A stretch of DNA of 6,491 bases from Acidobacteriota bacterium. GTDB taxonomy: Bacteria > Acidobacteriota > HRBIN11. This document shows positions 5,015 to 6,491 of this stretch, piece after piece. The translations under genes were made by a program, and so were the position numbers. The stretch lies in contig JAUQPV010000147.1 in NCBI GenBank assembly GCA_030550225.1, positions 1 to 6,491 on the forward strand, given 5' to 3'. Each line of letters opens with the position of its first letter. Within the stretch, counting starts at the first letter, position 1. Below the pieces are notes generated by a model. That model saw only the letters and a list, made by a program, of their open reading frames with translations, searched no databases and had not been told where the DNA came from.

Positions 5015-6491
5015 ATGCCCAATTTGGAAGCCTTGTTCTTAGAAAACCTGACGAAGGGGAAATCCCTTTTGGACCAAGGTCAGTACGAAGAGGCCATCGC
5101 TTACCTGGAACGGGCGTATCGGATCAAGCCCGACGACATCAAAGTCCTCAACATGTTAGGGACGGCTTACTTTAAGGCCGAACGCCTGGACAGCGCCGAG
5201 GAAATTTACGAAATCCTGGCTCGCAAAAACCCGAATGTCCCCGTCCTTCATTCCAACCTGGGGATGATCCGTCTGAAGAAGAAGGACTGGGAAGGCGCTG
5301 AGATGGCCTTCCAACGGGTCGTCGAGCTTCAACCGGATAACAAGCGGGCCTATGGGTACCTGGGACTCATCTATGAACAGCAAGGTCTCTTGGAACAGGC
5401 CCTGACATATTACGAGCGGGCCGGCGCCGAGGGCCCGGCCGAGCGGGTGCGGGCCCGTTTGCGGACCATGTGGCCGGCGGCCGTTAGGACCGAGGAACCC
5501 GTCGACGAGGCGGACATCGTGGCGGCCGAGCCTTTAGCGGCTCGGGCCCCGGAACCCCCGCCTCCGCCGACACCCGCTGTGCCTACACAGCCGTCGACCC
5601 CGGAGCCAGTGCCAGCTTGGGGCGGGCCTCCGCCGGCGCCGTCCGCCCCGGTGCCGGGTGAAACGACGACCCGTCCCTTGGAAGAAGTCATCCGGGCGCT
5701 TCAGTCCCAACCCATGCCCTGGGAACCGCCGGCGCCGCCGCCACCGGCGACGGCGTCCGAGCCTCCGGTCCCGCCGCCCGAGTCCGTCCCGTCAGGTCCG
5801 GAAGCTGTCCCGGCATCCGTCGCCTCGGCGCCCCCGGAGGAGTTCGTTTCCCCGACGCCGGTCCCACCCCTCCCGACGGAGACGGCCCCGTCGGCCGGCC
5901 GTCCGCCTGATTGGAGCCTCGGGATGGTGATCCCGATGCCCCCGACGGAGGCGCCCCCGCTGAGTCCGGTGCCCCCGACCGAGGAAATGGAGCCGACCTC
6001 CGTCGTCCCGCCTGTACCAACCCCAGAGTTTCCACCTGCCGAGGCGGTGTCCCCCACACCGGCCGAAGCCGAGGAGCCCGTCGAGCCGGCGCAGACGACG
6101 CCGCGACCCTTTACGCCTCCGCCGGAGTCCCCGCGGGTCTCGATCGGAGAGCGGATCCAACCCACCCTCCTGCTGGGCGCTGAGGCTACGGCCCAAATCC
6201 CGACGGGCCGGCCGGTCAACCTGGGGATTTATGCCCGGGAGCAACTTTACGTCTACCCGCCCGTCGGTTCGGAACGGTTTTTGCTCCTGGAACCTCACCT
6301 GTTAGAGGTCGTCTTGTCCGACCGTATCTTGTTCCGAGAGGGTTCATTGGTCGGTTACTCGGGCGACTTGCGCTTTGAGGCCGTCGAGATCCCGAGCGGG
6401 CCGCCCGTCGTGATGGCCCAGGGCTTCGGCCTCATGTTTCTGGCCTATGAGCGACGTTCAATTCACCTGATCTCCCTCAACGAGGAGACGA
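5015..6491 (+). CDS. TPR protein with proline-rich linker and AIM24-like C-terminal domain, 3'-truncated by window edge
   Basis: An open frame runs from the ATG at 5015 to the window end (492 codons) without a stop. GGGAG (5004-5008) lies 6 nt before the ATG. Residues 7-139 form about four tetratricopeptide repeats, for example GQYEEAIAYLERAYRIKPD (22-40) and YLGLIYEQQGLLEQALTYYERA (115-136), a protein-protein interaction scaffold. Residues 160-372 are a Pro/Glu/Ala/Thr/Val-rich linker, interrupted by one helix-like patch (TRPLEEVIRALQSQ, 219-232). From about 383 a beta-rich domain follows, with LEPHLLEVVLSDRILFREGS, then LVGYSGDLRFE and GFGLMFLAYERRSIHLISLN. This pattern reminds me of AIM24-family domains, some of which I recall fused to TPRs; it is a recollection, not a search. 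There is no signal peptide, so the TPR part is probably cytoplasmic. Function is unknown. Co-transcription with the transglycosylase hints at an envelope link, but that is inference. Confidence 0.85.
   Translation, partial: MPNLEALFLENLTKGKSLLDQGQYEEAIAYLERAYRIKPDDIKVLNMLGTAYFKAERLDSAEEIYEILARKNPNVPVLHSNLGMIRLKKKDWEGAEMAFQRVVELQPDNKRAYGYLGLIYEQQGLLEQALTYYERAGAEGPAERVRARLRTMWPAAVRTEEPVDEADIVAAEPLAARAPEPPPPPTPAVPTQPSTPEPVPAWGGPPPAPSAPVPGETTTRPLEEVIRALQSQPMPWEPPAPPPPATASEPPVPPPESVPSGPEAVPASVASAPPEEFVSPTPVPPLPTETAPSAGRPPDWSLGMVIPMPPTEAPPLSPVPPTEEMEPTSVVPPVPTPEFPPAEAVSPTPAEAEEPVEPAQTTPRPFTPPPESPRVSIGERIQPTLLLGAEATAQIPTGRPVNLGIYAREQLYVYPPVGSERFLLLEPHLLEVVLSDRILFREGSLVGYSGDLRFEAVEIPSGPPVVMAQGFGLMFLAYERRSIHLISLNEET

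Noticed and set aside
5410..6298. Long minus-strand frames rich in Gly/Ser/Thr, and a plus-strand Arg/Pro frame at 5658-5930
   Set aside because: They are shadows of the CCG/GCC-rich proline linker in the real plus-strand gene starting at 5015, whose open frame covers the whole stretch.

Overview
The window is GC-rich bacterial chromosomal DNA. Coding is dense, with a strong preference for CGG (Arg), GTC (Val) and CCG (Pro) codons. The five genes are a tripartite MacAB-type efflux system, UMP kinase, a periplasmic lytic transglycosylase and a TPR/AIM24-like protein. They fit a Gram-negative (diderm) bacterium. The style recalls uncultured, possibly thermophilic, Acidobacteriota-like lineages, but that is only an impression and no marker here fixes the phylum.

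Layout: (1) positions 1-2811, + strand: an operon with the 3' part of a MacA-like adaptor, a MacB/LolD-type ATPase and a separate MacB-type permease, which together would form an ABC efflux pump. (2) 2812-3112: a convergent intergenic region with a probable terminator, an 8-bp-unit inverted repeat, a pair of about 24-bp inverted repeats and a short 7-bp-unit tract. (3) 3113-3847, - strand: pyrH, UMP kinase. (4) 3848-4185: a divergent intergenic region with a long heptad-built hairpin repeat and a convincing sigma70-type promoter. (5) 4186-6491, + strand: a lytic transglycosylase followed 25 bp later by a TPR / proline-rich / AIM24-like gene that runs off the window. These two are probably co-transcribed.

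The most unusual content is not protein-coding. Two almost identical 135/136-bp hairpin cores (1396-1530 and 3941-4076) lie inside larger imperfect palindromes of 214 and 229 bp, built almost wholly from degenerate 7-bp units. Several unit families follow one another in the same 7-bp register and reappear as reverse complements across a conserved 55-56-bp loop. The first copy splits the ATPase and permease genes and supplies the ATPase stop codon. A third gap holds a related heptad tract plus a separate octad-based inverted repeat. All three gaps above 200 bp carry such sequence, which suggests a genome-wide dispersed repeat family, probably non-autonomous and mobile or spread by recombination. 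This is the best candidate for something undescribed here. The heptanucleotide STRR repeats of cyanobacteria are the nearest class I know of.
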